Assembly: GCA_033026295.1 (NCBI GenBank)
Contig: JAUPFM010000126.1
Coordinates: 30,666 to 94,665 of the forward strand
DNA from: Channa striata
Lineage: Eukaryota > Chordata > Actinopteri > Anabantiformes > Channidae
Direction of reading: 5' to 3'
Length of the DNA: 64,000 nucleotides
Position numbers and translations under genes: made by a program. This document shows positions 10,029-22,912 of the stretch, piece after piece. Each line of letters starts with the position of its first letter. The stretch's first letter is position 1. The notes under the pieces are model-generated. The model was not told the DNA's origin. It did not search any database and worked only from the letters and a program-made list of their open reading frames with translations.

Positions 10029-13000
10029 TACTGTCTTTTAAGGAAACATCCCACAACCATATTTATTAGTTCTGCTGAGTGGATTTAGGCTAAATAAGAA
10101 GGCAGACACAGTTTTATTTGAGTTTGGTGCAGAAATTGTTCAATACAAGCTTGGCTTCAAAACAGCATTGTCTCGCTGAGAAAAGGCGATTTGCGAGCAT
10201 AAAGGATGCTTAAATTACATGCATTTACTGTCTTTTAAGGAAACATGCCACAAGCTTATTTTCAGTCTTTCCTGAGTGGATTTAGGCTAAATAAGAAGGC
10301 AGACACAGTTTTATTTGAGTTTGGTGCAGAAATTGTTCAATACAAGCTTGGCTTCAAAACAGCATTTTCTCGCTGAGAAAAGGCGATTGCGAAAGCATAA
10401 AAGGATGCTTGAATTACATGCATTTACTGTCTTTTAAGGAAACATCCCACAACCCTATTCATTAGTTCTGCTGAGAGGATTTAGGCTAAATAAGAAGGCA
10501 GACACAGTTTTAATTGAGTTTGGTGCAGAAATTGTTAAATCCACCTTGGCTTCAAAACAGCTTTTTCTCGCTGAGAAAAGGCGATTAAACATAAAAGGAT
10601 GCTTGAATTACATGCATTTACTGTCTTTTAATGAAACATCCCACAAGCTTGTTTATATGTTCTGCTGAGTGGATTTAGGCTAAATAAGAAGGCAGACACA
10701 GTTTTATTTGAGTTTGGTGCAGAAATTGTTCAATACAAGCTTGGCTTCAAAACAGCATTTTCTCGCTGAGAAAAGGCGTTGCAGCATAAAAGGATGATTG
10801 AATTACATGCATTTACTGTCTTTTAAGGAAACATCCACAAGCTTGTTTATATGTTCTGCTGAGTGGATTTAGGCTAAATAAGAAGGCAGACACAGTTTTA
10901 TTTGAGTTTGGTGCAGAAATTGTTAAATACAAGCTTGGCTTCAAAACAGCATTTTCTCGCTGAGAAAAGGCGATTATGAGCATAAAAGGATGCTTGAATT
11001 ACATGCATTTACTGTCTTTTAATGAAACATCCCACAAGCTTGTTTATATGTTCTGCTGAGTGGATTTAGGCTAAATAAGAAGGCAGACACAGTTTTATTT
11101 GAGTTTGGTGCAGAAATTGTTCAATACAAGCTTGGCTTCAAAACAGCATTTTCTCGCTGAGAAAAGGCGATTATGAGCATAAAAGGATGCTTGAATTACA
11201 TGCATTTACTGTCTTTTAAGGAAACATCCCACAAGCTTATTTTCAGTCTCTCCTGAGTCGATTTAGGCTAAATAAGAAGGCAGACACAGTTTTATTTGAG
11301 TTTGGTGCAGAAATTGTTCAATACAAGCTTGGCTTCAAAACAGCATTTTCTCGCTGAGAAAAGGCGATTACAGCATAAAAGGATGCTTGAATTACATGCA
11401 TTTACTGTCTTTTAAGGAAACATCCCACAAGCTTGTTTATATGTTCTGCTGAGTGGATTTACGCTAAATAAGAAGGCAGACACAGTTTTATTTGAGTTTG
11501 GTGCAGAAATTGTTCAATACAAGCTTGGCTTCAAAACAGCATTTTCTCGCTGTGAAAAGGCGATTGCGAGCATAAAAGGATGCTTGAATTACATGCATTT
11601 ACTGTCTTTTAAGGAAACATCCCACAAGCTTATTTTCAGTCTCTCCTGAGTGGATTTAGGCTAAATAAGAAGGCAGACACAGTTTTATTTGAGTTTGGTG
11701 CAGAAATTGTTCAATACAAGCTTGGCTTCAAAACAGCATTGTCTCGCTGAGAAAAGGCGATTGCGAGCATAAAAGGATGCTTGAATTACATGCATTTACT
11801 GTCTTTTAAGGAAACATCCCACAAGCTTATTCATTAGTTCTGCTGAGTGGATTTAGGCTAAATAAGAAGGCAGACACAGTTTTATTTGAGTTTGGTGCAG
11901 AAATTGTTCAATACAAGCTTGGCTTCAAAACAGCATTGTCTCGCTGAGAAAAGGCGATTGCGAGCATAAAAGGATGCTTGAATTACATGCATTTACTGTC
12001 TTTTAAGGAAACATGCCACAAGCTTATTTTCAGTTTTTCCTGAGTGGATTTAGGCTAAATAAGAAGGCAGACACAGTTTTATTTGAGTTTGGTGCAGAAA
12101 TTGTTCAATACAAGCTTGGCTTCAAAACAGCATTTTCTCGCTGAGAAAAGGCGATTGCGAGCATAAAAAGATGCTTGAATTACATGCATTTACTGTCTTT
12201 TAAGGAAACATCCCACAACCATATTTATTAGTTCTGCTGAGTGGATTTAGGCTAAATAAGAAGGCAGACACAGTTTTATTTGAGTTTGGTGCAGAAATTG
12301 TTCAATACAAGCTTGGCTTCAAAACAGCATTGTCTCGCTGAGAAAAAGCGATTGCGAGCATAAAAGGATGCTTGAATTACATGCATTTACTGTCTTTTAA
12401 GGAAACATGCCACAAGCTTATTTTCAGTCTTTCCTGAGTGGATTTAGGCTAAATAAGAAGGCAGACACAGTTTTATTTGAGTTTGGTGCAGAAATTGTTC
12501 AATACAAGCTTGGCTTCAAAACAGCATTTTCTCGCTGAGAAAAGGCGATTATGAGCATAAAAGGATGCTTGAATTACATGCATTTACTGTCTTTTAAGGA
12601 AACATCCCACAACCCTATTCATTAGTTCTGCTGAGTGGATTTAGGCTAAATAAGAAGGCAGACACAGTTTTAATTGAGTTTGGTGCAGAAATTGTTAAAT
12701 CCACCTTGGCTTCAAAACAGCTTTTTCTCGCTGAGAAAAGGCGATTGCGAGCATAAAAGGATGCTTGAATTACATGCATTTACTGTCTTTTAAGGAAATA
12801 TCCCACACGCTTGTTTATATGTTCTGCTGAGTGGATTTACGCTAAATAAGAAGGCAGACACAGTTTTATTTGAGTTTGGTGCAGAAATTGTTCAATACAA
12901 GCTTGGCTTCAAAACAGCATTTTCTCGCTGAGAAAAGGCGATTATGAGCATAAAGGATGCTTGAATTACATGCATTTACTGTCTTTTAAGGAAACATACC

Positions 13001-13957
13001 ACAACCCTATTCATTAGTTCTGCTGATTGGATTTAGGCTAAATAAGAAGGCAGACACAGTTTTATTTGAGTTTGGTGCAGAAATTGTTCAATACAAGCTT
13101 GGCTTCAAAACAGCATTGTCTCGCTGAGAAAAGGCGATTACGAGCATAAAAGGATGCTTGAATTACATGCATTTACTGTCTTTTAAGGAAACATGCCACA
13201 AGCTTATTTTCAGTCTTTCCTGAGTGGATTTAGGCTAAATAAGAAGGCAGACACAGTTTTATTTGAGTTTGGTGCAGAAATTGTTCAATACAAGCTTGGC
13301 TTCAAAACAGCATTTTCTCGCTGAGAAAAGGCGATTGCGAGCATAAAGGATGCTTGAATTACATGCATTTACTGTCTTTTAAGGAAACATCCCACAAGCT
13401 TATTTTCAGTCTCTCCTGAGTGGATTTAGGCTAAATAAGAAGGCAGACACAGTTTTATTTGAGTTTGGTGCAGAAATTGTTCAATACAAGCTTGGCTTCA
13501 AAACAGCATTTTCTCGCTGAGAAAAGGCGATTATGAGCATAAAAGGATGCTTGAATCACATGCATTTACTGTCTTTTAAGGAAACATCCCACAAGCTTGT
13601 TTATATGTTCTGCTGAGTGGATTTAGGCTAAATAAGAAGGCAGACACAGTTTTATTTGAGTTTGGTGCAGAAATTGTTCAATACAAGCTTGGCTTAAAAC
13701 AGCATTTTCTCGCTGAGAAAAGGCGATTGCAGCATAAAAGGATGCTTGAATTACATGCATTTACTGTCTTTTAAGGAAAAATCCCACAAGCTTATTTTCA
13801 GTCTCTCCTGAGTGGATTTAGGCTAAATAAGAAGGCAGACACAGTTTTATTTGAGTTTGGTGCAGAAATTGTTCAATACAAGCTTGGCTTCAAAACAGCA
13901 TTTTCTCGCTGAGAAAAGGCGATTCGAGCATAAAAGGATGCTTGAATTACATGCATT
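10029..13957. repeat. Mosaic satellite stretch
   Basis: About 20 monomers with the markers seen upstream in shuffled order. The ccctattcattag type occurs near 10453, 12613 and 13012, and aaatccacc monomers near 10538 and 12698. Partial HOR similarity to 5706-7860 is visible, for example the run of taatgaaac, gagtcgattt, gtgaaaaggcg, cattgtctcg and gcttattcattag markers at about 11018-11970. No unique sequence or gene was seen. Confidence 0.8.
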
Positions 13958-16512
13958 TACTGTCTTTTAAGGAAACATCCCACAAGCTTATTTTCAGTCT
14001 TTCCTGAGTGGATTTAAGCTAAATAAGAAGGCAGACACAGTTTTATTTGAGTTTGGTGCAGAAATTGTTCAATACAAGCTTTGCTTCAAAACAGCATTTT
14101 CTCGCTGAGAAAAGGCGATCGCGAGCATAAAAGGATGCTTGAATTACATGCATTTACTGTCTTTTAAGGAAACATCCCACAAGCTTGTTTATATGTTCTG
14201 CTGAGTGGATTTAGGCTAAATAAGAAGGCAGACACAGTTTTATTTGAGTTTGGTGCAGAAATTGTTCAATACAAGCTTGGCTTCAAAACAGCATTTTCTC
14301 GCTGAGAAAAGGCGATTATGAGCATAAAAGGATGCTTGAATTACATGCATTTACTGTCTTTTAAGGAAACATCCCACAAGCTTATTTTCAGTCTTTCCTG
14401 AGTGGATTTAAGCTAAATAAGAAGGCAGACACAGTTTTATTTGAGTTTGGTGCAGAAATTGTTCAATACAAGCTTGGCTTCAAAACAGCATTTTCTCGCT
14501 GAGAAAAGGCGATTTGAGCATAAAAGGATGCTTGAATTACATGCATTTACTGTCTTTTAAGGAAACATCCACAAGCTTGTTTATATGTTCTGCTGAGTGG
14601 ATTTAGGCTAAATAAGAAGGCAGACACAGTTTTATTTGAGTTTGGTGCAGAAATTGTTCAATACAAGCTTGGTTTCAAAACAGCATTTTCTCGCTGAGAA
14701 AAGGCGATTATGAGCATAAAAGGATGCTTGAATTACATGCATTTACTGTCTTTTAAGGAAACATGCCACAAGCTTATTTTCAGTCTTTCCTGAGCGGATT
14801 TAAGGTAAATAAGAAGGCAGACACAGTTTTATTTGAGTTTGGTGCAGAAATTGTTCAATACAAGCTTGGCTTCAAAACAGCATTTTCTCGCTGAGAAAAG
14901 GCGATTCTGAGCATAAAAGGATGCTTGAATTACATGCATTTACTGTCTTTTAAGGAAACATCCACAAGCTTATTTTCAGTCTTTCCTGAGTGGATTTAAG
15001 CTAAATAAGAAGGCAGACACAGTTTTATTTGAGTTTGGTGCAGAAATTGTTCAATACAAGCTTTGCTTCAAAACAGCATTTTCTCGCTGAGAAAAGGCGA
15101 TTACGAGCATAAAAGGATGCTTGAATTACATGCATTTACTGTCTTTTAAGGAAACATCCCACAAGCTTGTTTATATGTTCTGCTGAGTGGATTTAGGCTA
15201 AATAAGAAGGCAGACACAGTTTTATTTGAGTTTGGTGCAGAAATTGTTCAATACAAGCTTGGCTTCAAAACAGCATTTTCTCGCTGAGAAAAGGCGATTT
15301 TGAGCATAAAAGGATGCTTGAATTACATGCATTTACTGTCTTTTAAGGAAACATCCCACAAGCTTATTTTCAGTCTTTCCTGAGTGGATTTAAGCTAAAT
15401 AAGAAGGCAGACACAGTTTTATTTGAGTTTGGTGCAGAAATTGTTCAATACAAGCTTGGCTTCAAAACAGCATTTTCTCGCTGAGAAAAGGCGATTCTGA
15501 GCATAAAAGGATGCTTGAATTACATGCATTTACTGTCTTTTAAGGAAACATCCCACAAGCTTGTTTATATGTTCTGCTGAGTGGATTTAGGCTAAATAAG
15601 AAGGCAGACACAGTTTTATTTGAGTTTGGTGCAGAAATTGTTCAATACAAGCTTGGCTTCAAAACAGCATTTTTCGCTGAGAAAAGGCGATTATGAGCAT
15701 AAAAGGATGCTTGAATTACATGCATTTACTGTCTTTTAATGAAACATCCCACAAGCTTGTTTATATGTTCTGCTGAGTGGATTTACGCTAAATAAGAAGG
15801 CAGACACAGTTTTATTTGAGTTTGGTGCAGAAATTGTTCAATACAAGCTTGGCTTCAAAACAGCATTTTCTCGCTGAGAAAAGGCGATTGAGCATAAAAG
15901 GATGCTTGAATTACATGCATTTACTGTCTTTTAAGGAAACATCCCACAAGCTTATTTTCAGTCTCTCCTGAGTCGATTTAGGCTAAATAAGAAGGCAGAC
16001 ACAGTTTTATTTGAGTTTGGTGCAGAAATTGTTCAATACAAGCTTGGCTTCAAAACAGCATTTTCTCGCTGAGAAAAGGCGATTGCGAGCATAAAAGGAT
16101 GCTTGAATTACATGCATTTACTGTCTTTTAAGGAAACATCCCACAAGCTTATTTTCAGTCTTTCCTGAGTGGATTTAAGCTAAATAAGAAGGCAGACACA
16201 GTTTTATTTGAGTTCGGTGCAGAAATTGTTCAATACAAGCTTTGCTTCAAAACAGCATTTTCTCGCTGAGAAAAGGCGATTGCGAGCATAAAAGGATGCT
16301 TGAATTACATGCATTTACTGTCTTTTAAGGAAACATCCCACAAGCTTGTTTATATGTTCTGCTGAGTGGATTTAGGCTAAATAAGAAGGCAGACACAGTT
16401 TTATTTGAGTTTGGTGCAGAAATTGTTCAATACAAGCTTGGCTTCAAAACAGCATTTTCTCGCTGAGAAAAGGCGATTGCGAGCATAAAAGGATGCTTGA
16501 ATTACATGCCTT
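13958..16512. repeat. Satellite stretch with alternating monomer types
   Basis: About 13 monomers, mostly alternating between one type with gcttattttcagtctttcct and ggatttaagcta (often with aagctttgcttc) and one type with gcttgtttatatg and ggatttaggcta. This suggests a local 2-monomer HOR. A similar alternation reappears at about 33650-35200. Confidence 0.7.
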
Positions 16513-19500
16513 TACTGTCTTTTAAGGAAACATCCCACAACCATATTCATTAGTTCTGCTGAGTGGATTTAGGCTAATAAGAAGGCAGAAACAGTTTTAT
16601 TTGAGTTTGGTGCAGAAATTGTTCAATACAAGCTTGGCTTCAAAACAGCATTTTCTCGCTGAGAAAAGGCGATTTTGAGCATAAAAGGATACTTGAATTA
16701 CATGCATTTACTGTCTTTTAAGGAAACATCCCACAACCATATTTATTACTTCTGCTGAGTGGATTTACGCTAAATAAGAAGGCAGACACAGTTTTATTTG
16801 AGGTTGGTGCAGAAATTGTTCAATACAAGCTTGGCTTCAAAACAGCATTTTCTCGCTGAGAAAAGGCGATTTGAGCATAAAAGGATGCTTGAATTACATG
16901 CATTTACTGTCTTTTAAGGAAACATGCCACAAGCTTATTTTCAGTCTTTCCTGAGTGGATTTAAGCTAAATAAGAAGGCAGACACAGTTTTATTTGAGTT
17001 TGGTGCAGAAATTGTTCAATACAAGCTTGGCTTCAAAACAGCATTTTCTCGCTGAGAAAAGGCGATTGAGCATAAAAGGATGCTTGAATTACATGCATTT
17101 ACTGTCTTTTAAGGAAACATCCCACAAGCTTATTTTCAGTCTCTCCTGAGTGTATTTAGGCTAAATAACAAGGCAGACACAGTTTTATTTGAGTTTGGTG
17201 CAGAAATTGTTCAATACAAGCTGGGCTTCAAAACAGCATTTTCTCGCTGAGAAAGGCGATTGCGAGCATAAAAGGATGCTTGAATTACATGCATTTACTG
17301 TCTTTTAAGGAAACATGCCACAAGCTTATTTTCAGTCTCTCCTGAGTGGATTTTGGCTAAATAAGAAGGCAGACACAGTTTTATTTGAGTTTGGTGCAGA
17401 AATTGTTCAATACAAGCTTTGCTTCAAAACAGCATTTTCTCTCTGAGAAAAGGCGATTGCGAGCATAAAAGGATGCTTGAATTACATGCATTTACTGTCT
17501 TTTAAGGAAACATCCCACAAGCTTATTTTCAGTCTTTCCTGAGTGGATTTAAGCTAAATAAGAAGGCAGACACAGTTTTATTTGAGTTTGGTGCAGAAAT
17601 TGTTCAATACAAGCTTGGCTTCAAAACAGCATTTTCTCGCTGAGAAAAGGCGATTATGAGCATAAAAGGATGCTTGAATTACATGCATTTACTGTCTTTT
17701 AAGGAAACATCCACAAGCTTATTTTCAGTCTTTCCTGAGTGGATTTAAGCTAAATAAGAAGGCAGACACAGTTTTATTTGAGTTTGGTGCAGAAATTGTT
17801 CAATACAAGCTTTGCTTCAAAACAGCATTTTTCGCTGAGAAAAGGCGATTGTGAGCATAAAAGGATGCTTGAATTACATGCATTTACTGTCTTTTAAGGA
17901 AACATCCCACAAGCTTGTTTATATGTTCTGCTGAGTGGATTTAGGCTAAATAAGAAGGCAGACACAGTTTTATTTGAGTTTGGTGCAGAAATTGTTCAAT
18001 ACAAGCTTGGCTTCAAAACAGCATTTTCTCGCTGAGAAAAGGCGATTATGAGCATAAAAGATCCTTGAATTACATGCATTTACTGTCTTGTAAGGAAACA
18101 TCCCACAACCATATTTATTACTTCTGCTGAGTGGATTTAGGCTAAATAAGAAAGCAGACACAGTTTTAATTGAGTTTGGTGCAGAAATTGTTAAATACAA
18201 GCTTGGATTCAAAACAGCTTTTTCTCGCTGAGAAAAGGTGATTGCGAGCATAAAAGGATGCTTGAATTACATGCATTTACTGTCTTTTAAGGAAACATCC
18301 CACAAGCTTGTTTATATGTTCTGCTGAGTGGATTTACGCTAAATAAGAAGGCAGACACAGTTTTATTTGAGTTTGGTGCAGAAATTGTTCAATACAAGCT
18401 TGGCTTCAAAACATCATTTTTTCGCTGAGAAAAGGCAATTGCGAGCATAAAAGGATGCTTGAATTACATGCATTTACTGTCTTTTAAGGAAACATCCCAC
18501 AAGCTTGTTTATATGTTCTGCTGAGTGGATTTACGCTAAATAAGAAGGCAGACACAGTTTTATTTGAGTTTTGTGCAGAAATTGTTCAATACAAGCTTGG
18601 CTTCAAAACAGCATTTTCTCGCTGAGAAAAGGCGATTATGAGCATAAAAGCATGCTTGAATTACATGCATTTACTGTCTTTTAAGGAAACATCCACAACC
18701 ATATTCATTAGTTCTGCTGAGTGGATTTAGGCTAAATAAGAAGGCAGACACAGTTTTATTTGAGTTTGGTGCAGAAATTGTTCAATACAAGCTTGGCTTC
18801 AAAACAGCATTTTCTCGCTGTGAAAAGGCCATTGCGAGCATAAAAGGATGCTTGAATTACATGCATTTACTGTCTTTTAAGGAAACATCCCACAAGCTTA
18901 TTTTCAGTCTCTCCTGAGTGGATTTAGGCTAAATAAGAAGGCAGACACAGTTTTATTTGAGTTTGGTGCAGAAATTGTTCAATACAAGCTTGGCTTCAAA
19001 ACAGCATTGTCTCGCTGAGAAAAGGCGATTGCGAGCATAAAAGGATGCTTGAATTACATGCATTTACTGTCTTTTAAGGAAACATGCCACAAGCTTATTT
19101 TCAGTTTTTCCTGAGTGGATTTAGGCTAAATAAGAAGGCAGACACAGTTTTATTTGAGTTTGGTGCAGAAATTGTTCAATACAAGCTTGGCTTCAAAACA
19201 TCATTTTCTCGCTGAGAAAAGGCAATTGCGAGCATAAAAGGATGCTTGAATTACATGCATTTACTGTCTTTTAAGGAAACATCCCACAAGCTTGTTTATA
19301 TGTTCTGCTGAGTGGATTTACGCTAAATAAGAAGGCAGACACAGTTTTATTTGAGTTTGGTGCAGAAATTGTTCAATACAAGCTTGGCTTCAAAACATCA
19401 TTTTTCGCTGAGAAAAGGCAATTCGAGCATAAAAGGATGCTTGAATTACATGCATTTACTGTCTTTTAAGGAAACATCCACAAGCTTGTTTATATGTTCT

Positions 19501-19653
19501 GCTGAGTGGATTTACGCTAAATAAGAAGGCAGACACAGTTTTATTTGAGTTTGGTGCAGAAATTGTTCAATACAAGCTTGGCTTCAAAACAGCTTTTTCT
19601 CGCTGAGAAAAGGCGATTATGAAGCATAAAAGGATGCTTGAATTACATGCATT
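16513..19653. repeat. Mosaic satellite stretch upstream of the LINE block
   Basis: About 16 monomers of mixed type: cagaaacag near 16587, a ttttctctctgag dyad variant near 17436, a cttgtaagg variant near 18088, acatcatttt monomers near 18413, 19198 and 19395, and a gtgaaaaggcc monomer near 18819. No gene was seen. The 93-codon minus-strand frame at 17970-18251 is monomer-derived. Confidence 0.8.
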
Positions 19654-20440
19654 TACTGTCTTTTAAGGAAACATCCCACACGCTTGTTTATATGTTCTGC
19701 TGAGTGGATTTACGCTAAATAAGAAGGCAGACACAGTTTTATTTGAGTTTGGTGCAGAAATTGTTCAATACAAGCTTGGCTTCAAAACAGCATTTTCTCG
19801 CTGAGAAAAGGCGATTGCGAGCATAAAAGGATGCTTGAATTACATGCATTTACTGTCTTTTAAGGAAACATCCCACAAGCTTGTTTATATGTTCTGCTGA
19901 GTGGATTTACGCTAAATAAGAAGGCAGACACAGTTTTATTTGAGTTTGGTGCAGAAATTGTTCAATACAAGCTTGGCTTCAAAACAGCATTTTCTCGCTG
20001 TGAAAAGGCCATTGCGAGCATAAAAGGATGCTTGAATTACATTCATTTACTGTCTTTTAAGGAAACATCCCACAACCCTATTCATTAGTTCTGCTGAGTG
20101 GATTTAGGCTAAATAAGAAGGCAGACACAGTTTTAATTGAGTTTGGTGCAGAAATTGTTAAATCCACCTTGGCTTCAAAACAGCTTTTTCTCGCTGAGAA
20201 AAGGCGATTGAAAGCATAAAAGGATGCTTGAATTACATGCATTTACTGTCTTTTAAGGAAACATCCCACACGCTTGTTTATATGTTCTGCTGAGTGGATT
20301 TACGCTAAATAAGAAGGCAGACACAGTTTTATTTGAGTTTGGTGCAGAAATTGTTCAATACAAGCTTGGCTTCAAAACAGCATTTTCTCGCTGAGAAAAG
20401 GCGATTGCGAGCATAAAAGGATGCTTGAATTACATGCATT
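19654..20440. repeat. Four-monomer block left of the LINE (copy L)
   Basis: Marker order is cacacgcttg with acgct; gtgaaaaggcc; attcattta with ccctattcattag and aaatccacc; then cacacgcttg again. The same four monomers occur in the same order to the right of the LINE at 24223-25007. The rare attcatttactg variant sits at 20041 and 24609, which is 4568 bp apart, or 1179 bp (6 monomers) once the LINE is subtracted. The LINE therefore entered an existing local duplication, or the duplication formed around it. Confidence 0.8.
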
Positions 20441-20611
20441 TACTGTCTTTTAAGGAAACATGCCACAAGCTTATTTTCAGTCTTTCCTGAGTGGATTTAG
20501 GCTAAATAAGAAGGCAGACACAGTTTTATTTGAGTTTGGTGCAGAAATTGTTCAATACAAGCTTGGCTTCAAAACAGCATTTTCTCGCTGAGAAAAGGCG
20601 ATTGCGAGCAT

Positions 20612-20612
20612 C
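20612..20612. other. 5' junction of LINE with satellite
   Basis: The satellite runs to attgcgagcat (ending at 20611), then the LINE begins with cgccgtcaagactcaag. The normal monomer would continue with aaaagg, which is found at 24001. Confidence 0.85.
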
Positions 20613-20624
20613 GCCGTCAAGACT

Positions 20625-20636
20625 CAAGATGGCGGC
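20625..20636 (+). promoter_or_regulatory. YY1-like motif overlapping the LINE start codon
   Basis: The sequence caagatggcggc matches the known YY1 consensus (AAnATGGCGGC). It lies 13 bp from the LINE 5' end and includes the ATG at 20629. In mammalian L1 elements and several host genes a YY1 site near the 5' end positions transcription initiation (established). Here the match is seen, but its use is inference. Confidence 0.5.
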
Positions 20637-20658
20637 GCGTGCACATCGCGAGGCCCGG

Positions 20659-20718
20659 TGTCTCTCCAGTTTCTGCATTTTTGCAGTATTTTTCCTGCTC
20701 ATCTCGGGTCTGTTCGTT
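20659..20718 (+). other. Hydrophobic N-terminal segment in the LINE frame
   Basis: Residues 11-30 from the ATG at 20629 are strongly hydrophobic (core IFAVFFLLISGLFV) after a short basic start (MAARAHREAR). This resembles a signal or membrane anchor, which is unexpected for a retrotransposon protein. It may be non-functional leader coding. There is no further support. Confidence 0.4.
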
Positions 20719-20970
20719 CAGAACAGTAGTGCATTTACATCGTACACCCGACAGGAGCTTCTGGATATTGGTTTGTACATTTCCGACAGTTTTACCAACA
20801 TTCTTCGACTCAACCCTGAGATCGCCAGAACACCGAGGCCGCGCACCCTACCCGGCCGGGCGGAAGTGCTCGGAGACGGCGTCGCGACCGTAAACAAAGA
20901 GGGGAAACGCGGAGGGCTAAGAGCTAAGCTAAGGCTAACACCACACCGGCTATCTTTGCCCAGCATTTTC

Positions 20971-21600
20971 CTCGCTAATGTACGGTCGCTGGTGAACAAA
21001 ATGGACGAGATTCGACTCAACATCAACCACAGCAAAAGACTCTGGAACTGTAACATCACAATCTTCACCGAAACTTGGTTAAACAGCGGCGTCGGACAAT
21101 GCTATCACGCTAGCTGACCACCACGTGTTCGGGCAGACAGAACGGCAGATGAATCCGGTAAGACCTGAGGAGGAGGACTGTGCATTTATGTTAACAAAGC
21201 TTGGTGCACGAACTCTGTCACTCTTGGGAGACACTGCTCAGCTAACCTAGAGTTTCTCATGGTTAAGTGTAGACCATTCTATCTGCCACGGAGTTCACCT
21301 CCACCATTACAACTGCTGTTTACGTCCCCTCCCGATGCTGATGCCAAGCTCGCTATGAAGGAACTTCATACGGCCATCAGCAAACAACAGACTGCTCACC
21401 CGGAGGCTGCATTTATTGTTGCTGGAGATTTCAATCACTCCAACCTAAAGGCAGTGCTCCCCAAATTCCACCAAAACGTTTTTTGTCACACCAGAGGAAA
21501 CAAGACGCTGGACCATGTATACACAAACATGGCTGAAGCCTACGCTGTGACCCCCTCCCCACCTGGGACAATCAGATCACCTTTCTTTGTTCCTCACCCC
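20971..21600 (+). pseudogene. APE-like endonuclease domain of the LINE
   Basis: Makes the target-site nick. Visible motifs are N-VRSLVNKMDE at 20977, TETWLN at 21067-21084 (catalytic Glu), VAGDFNHS at about 21418 (Asp/Asn pair), LDHVYTN at about 21508 and SDH at 21572-21580 (catalytic Asp/His). Spacing and order fit the exonuclease/endonuclease/phosphatase fold of LINEs. At least five frameshifts and a TGA at 21166 lie inside the domain, so no intact product can be made from this copy as read. Confidence 0.85.
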
Positions 21601-22199
21601 CAAGTATTCACCCCTCATCAACCGTGTGAAGCCATCAGTGAGGAACATCAAAGTGTGGCCAGCAGGGGCTGACTTCACACTCCAGGACAGGTTTCAACAC
21701 ACAGACTGGAGTTCGTTTGCTTCCCAGGCCACCAGTGGCTCTCACACGGACATAAACAGCTACACTTCCTCTGTTCTGGATTACATTAATGCCACCATAG
21801 ACAGTGTTACATCCCAGAAGCAGATCACCACATACCCAAATCAGAAGCCATGGATGAACAAGGAGGTGCGCCTCCTGCTGAAGGCACGTAATGCTGCCTA
21901 CAGATCCGGTGACGCAGAAGCCTACAGCACTTCCAGGGCAAATCTGAAGAGGGGCATCAAAAGGCCAAGCACCGCTACAAACTAAAGCTAGAGGAGCACT
22001 TTTCCAACTCTGACCCTCGACGCATGTGGCAGGGCATCCAGGCTATTACGGACTACAAACACAGCCACTCTACCCTCCCGGACACAAATGTCTCCTTCCT
22101 GAACCAGCTTAATGACTTTTATGCTCGCTTTGAAGGAGACAACAAAGAACCTGCCACCAGAATCACTCCTTCAACCAACCTCTCACCCATCACACTCAC

Positions 22200-22912
22200 C
22201 TCCACAGACGTCTACACCGCACTGAGCCAGGTCAACGTGCACAAGGCTGCTGGACCAGACGGCATCCCTGGACGCGTTCTTAGAGCATGTGCTGAGCAGC
22301 TTACTGGGGTATTCACAGACATTTTTAACATGTCCCTTGCCCAAGCAGCTGTGCCAACATGCTTTAAATCCACCGCCATTGTGCCAGTGCCGAAACACTC
22401 CAGCCCAACATGCCTGAACGACTACCGCCCTGTAGCACTCACGCCCATCATTATGAAGTGCTTTGAGCGGCTGGTCCTGGCAAACCTGAAGGACTGTCTC
22501 CCACCCACACTAGACCCACACCAGTTTGCCTACCGTGGCAACAGGAGCACAGAGGATGCAGTCTCCATTGCACTGCACTCTGTGCTAACACACCTGGACA
22601 ATAAGAACACTTATGCACGAATGCTGTTTGTTGACTTCAGCTCAGCATTCAACACTGTAATACCCTCTAAGTTAATTACCAAACTTAGAGACCTGGACAT
22701 TAACATATTACTCTGCAATTGGATCATGGACTTTCTGACCAACAGACCTCAGCATGTTAGGTCAGACCACATCTGTTCCACCACCATCACGCTCAACACT
22801 GGGGTACCACAGGGCTGTGTGCTGAGCCCTTTCCTCTACTCCCTCTTCACCCCACGACTGCAAGCCCATGCATGGATCTAACACCATCATTAAGTTTGCA
22901 GATGATACAACA
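22200..22912 (+). pseudogene. Reverse transcriptase domain of the LINE
   Basis: Copies LINE RNA into DNA. Motifs in order: KAAGPDGIPGRVL (about 22240), NDYRPVALTPI (about 22417), HQFAYRGNRSTEDA (about 22519), YARMLFVDFSSAFNT (motif A, first catalytic Asp, about 22611), GVPQGCVLSP (motif B, 22801-22830) and FADDT (motif C, the two catalytic Asp, 22895-22909). All catalytic residues are present. A one-base C gain near 22850-22853 separates motif B from motif C, so the domain is split between two frames. Confidence 0.9.

Larger units (their letters stand above)
1..20611. repeat. Tandem satellite array, left part, ~197-bp monomer
   Basis: About 105 head-to-tail monomers. The landmark tactg(t/c)cttttaa recurs at 1, 198, 395, 592, 788, 985, 1182 and so on to 20441, a mean spacing of about 196.5 bp. 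All copies have the same orientation. Copies differ by scattered substitutions, by a box of about 24 bp with several alternative versions, and by indels at a few fixed sites. No unique sequence lies between monomers. The unit is not a multiple of three and has stops in every frame, so it is not a coding repeat. The family is not one I can name. Function is unknown; arrays of this size usually form centromeric or pericentromeric heterochromatin (inference). Confidence 0.97.

Noticed and set aside
20530..20628. Upstream extension of the LINE frame into the satellite
   Set aside because: It starts at a TTG in satellite DNA, which is not a plausible eukaryotic start. The element's own ATG at 20629 is better.
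20718..21068. Minus-strand open frames within the LINE (also 22183-22398, 22926-23177, 23278-23463)
   Set aside because: They are shadows of the plus-strand endonuclease/reverse transcriptase frame and carry no recognisable motifs.
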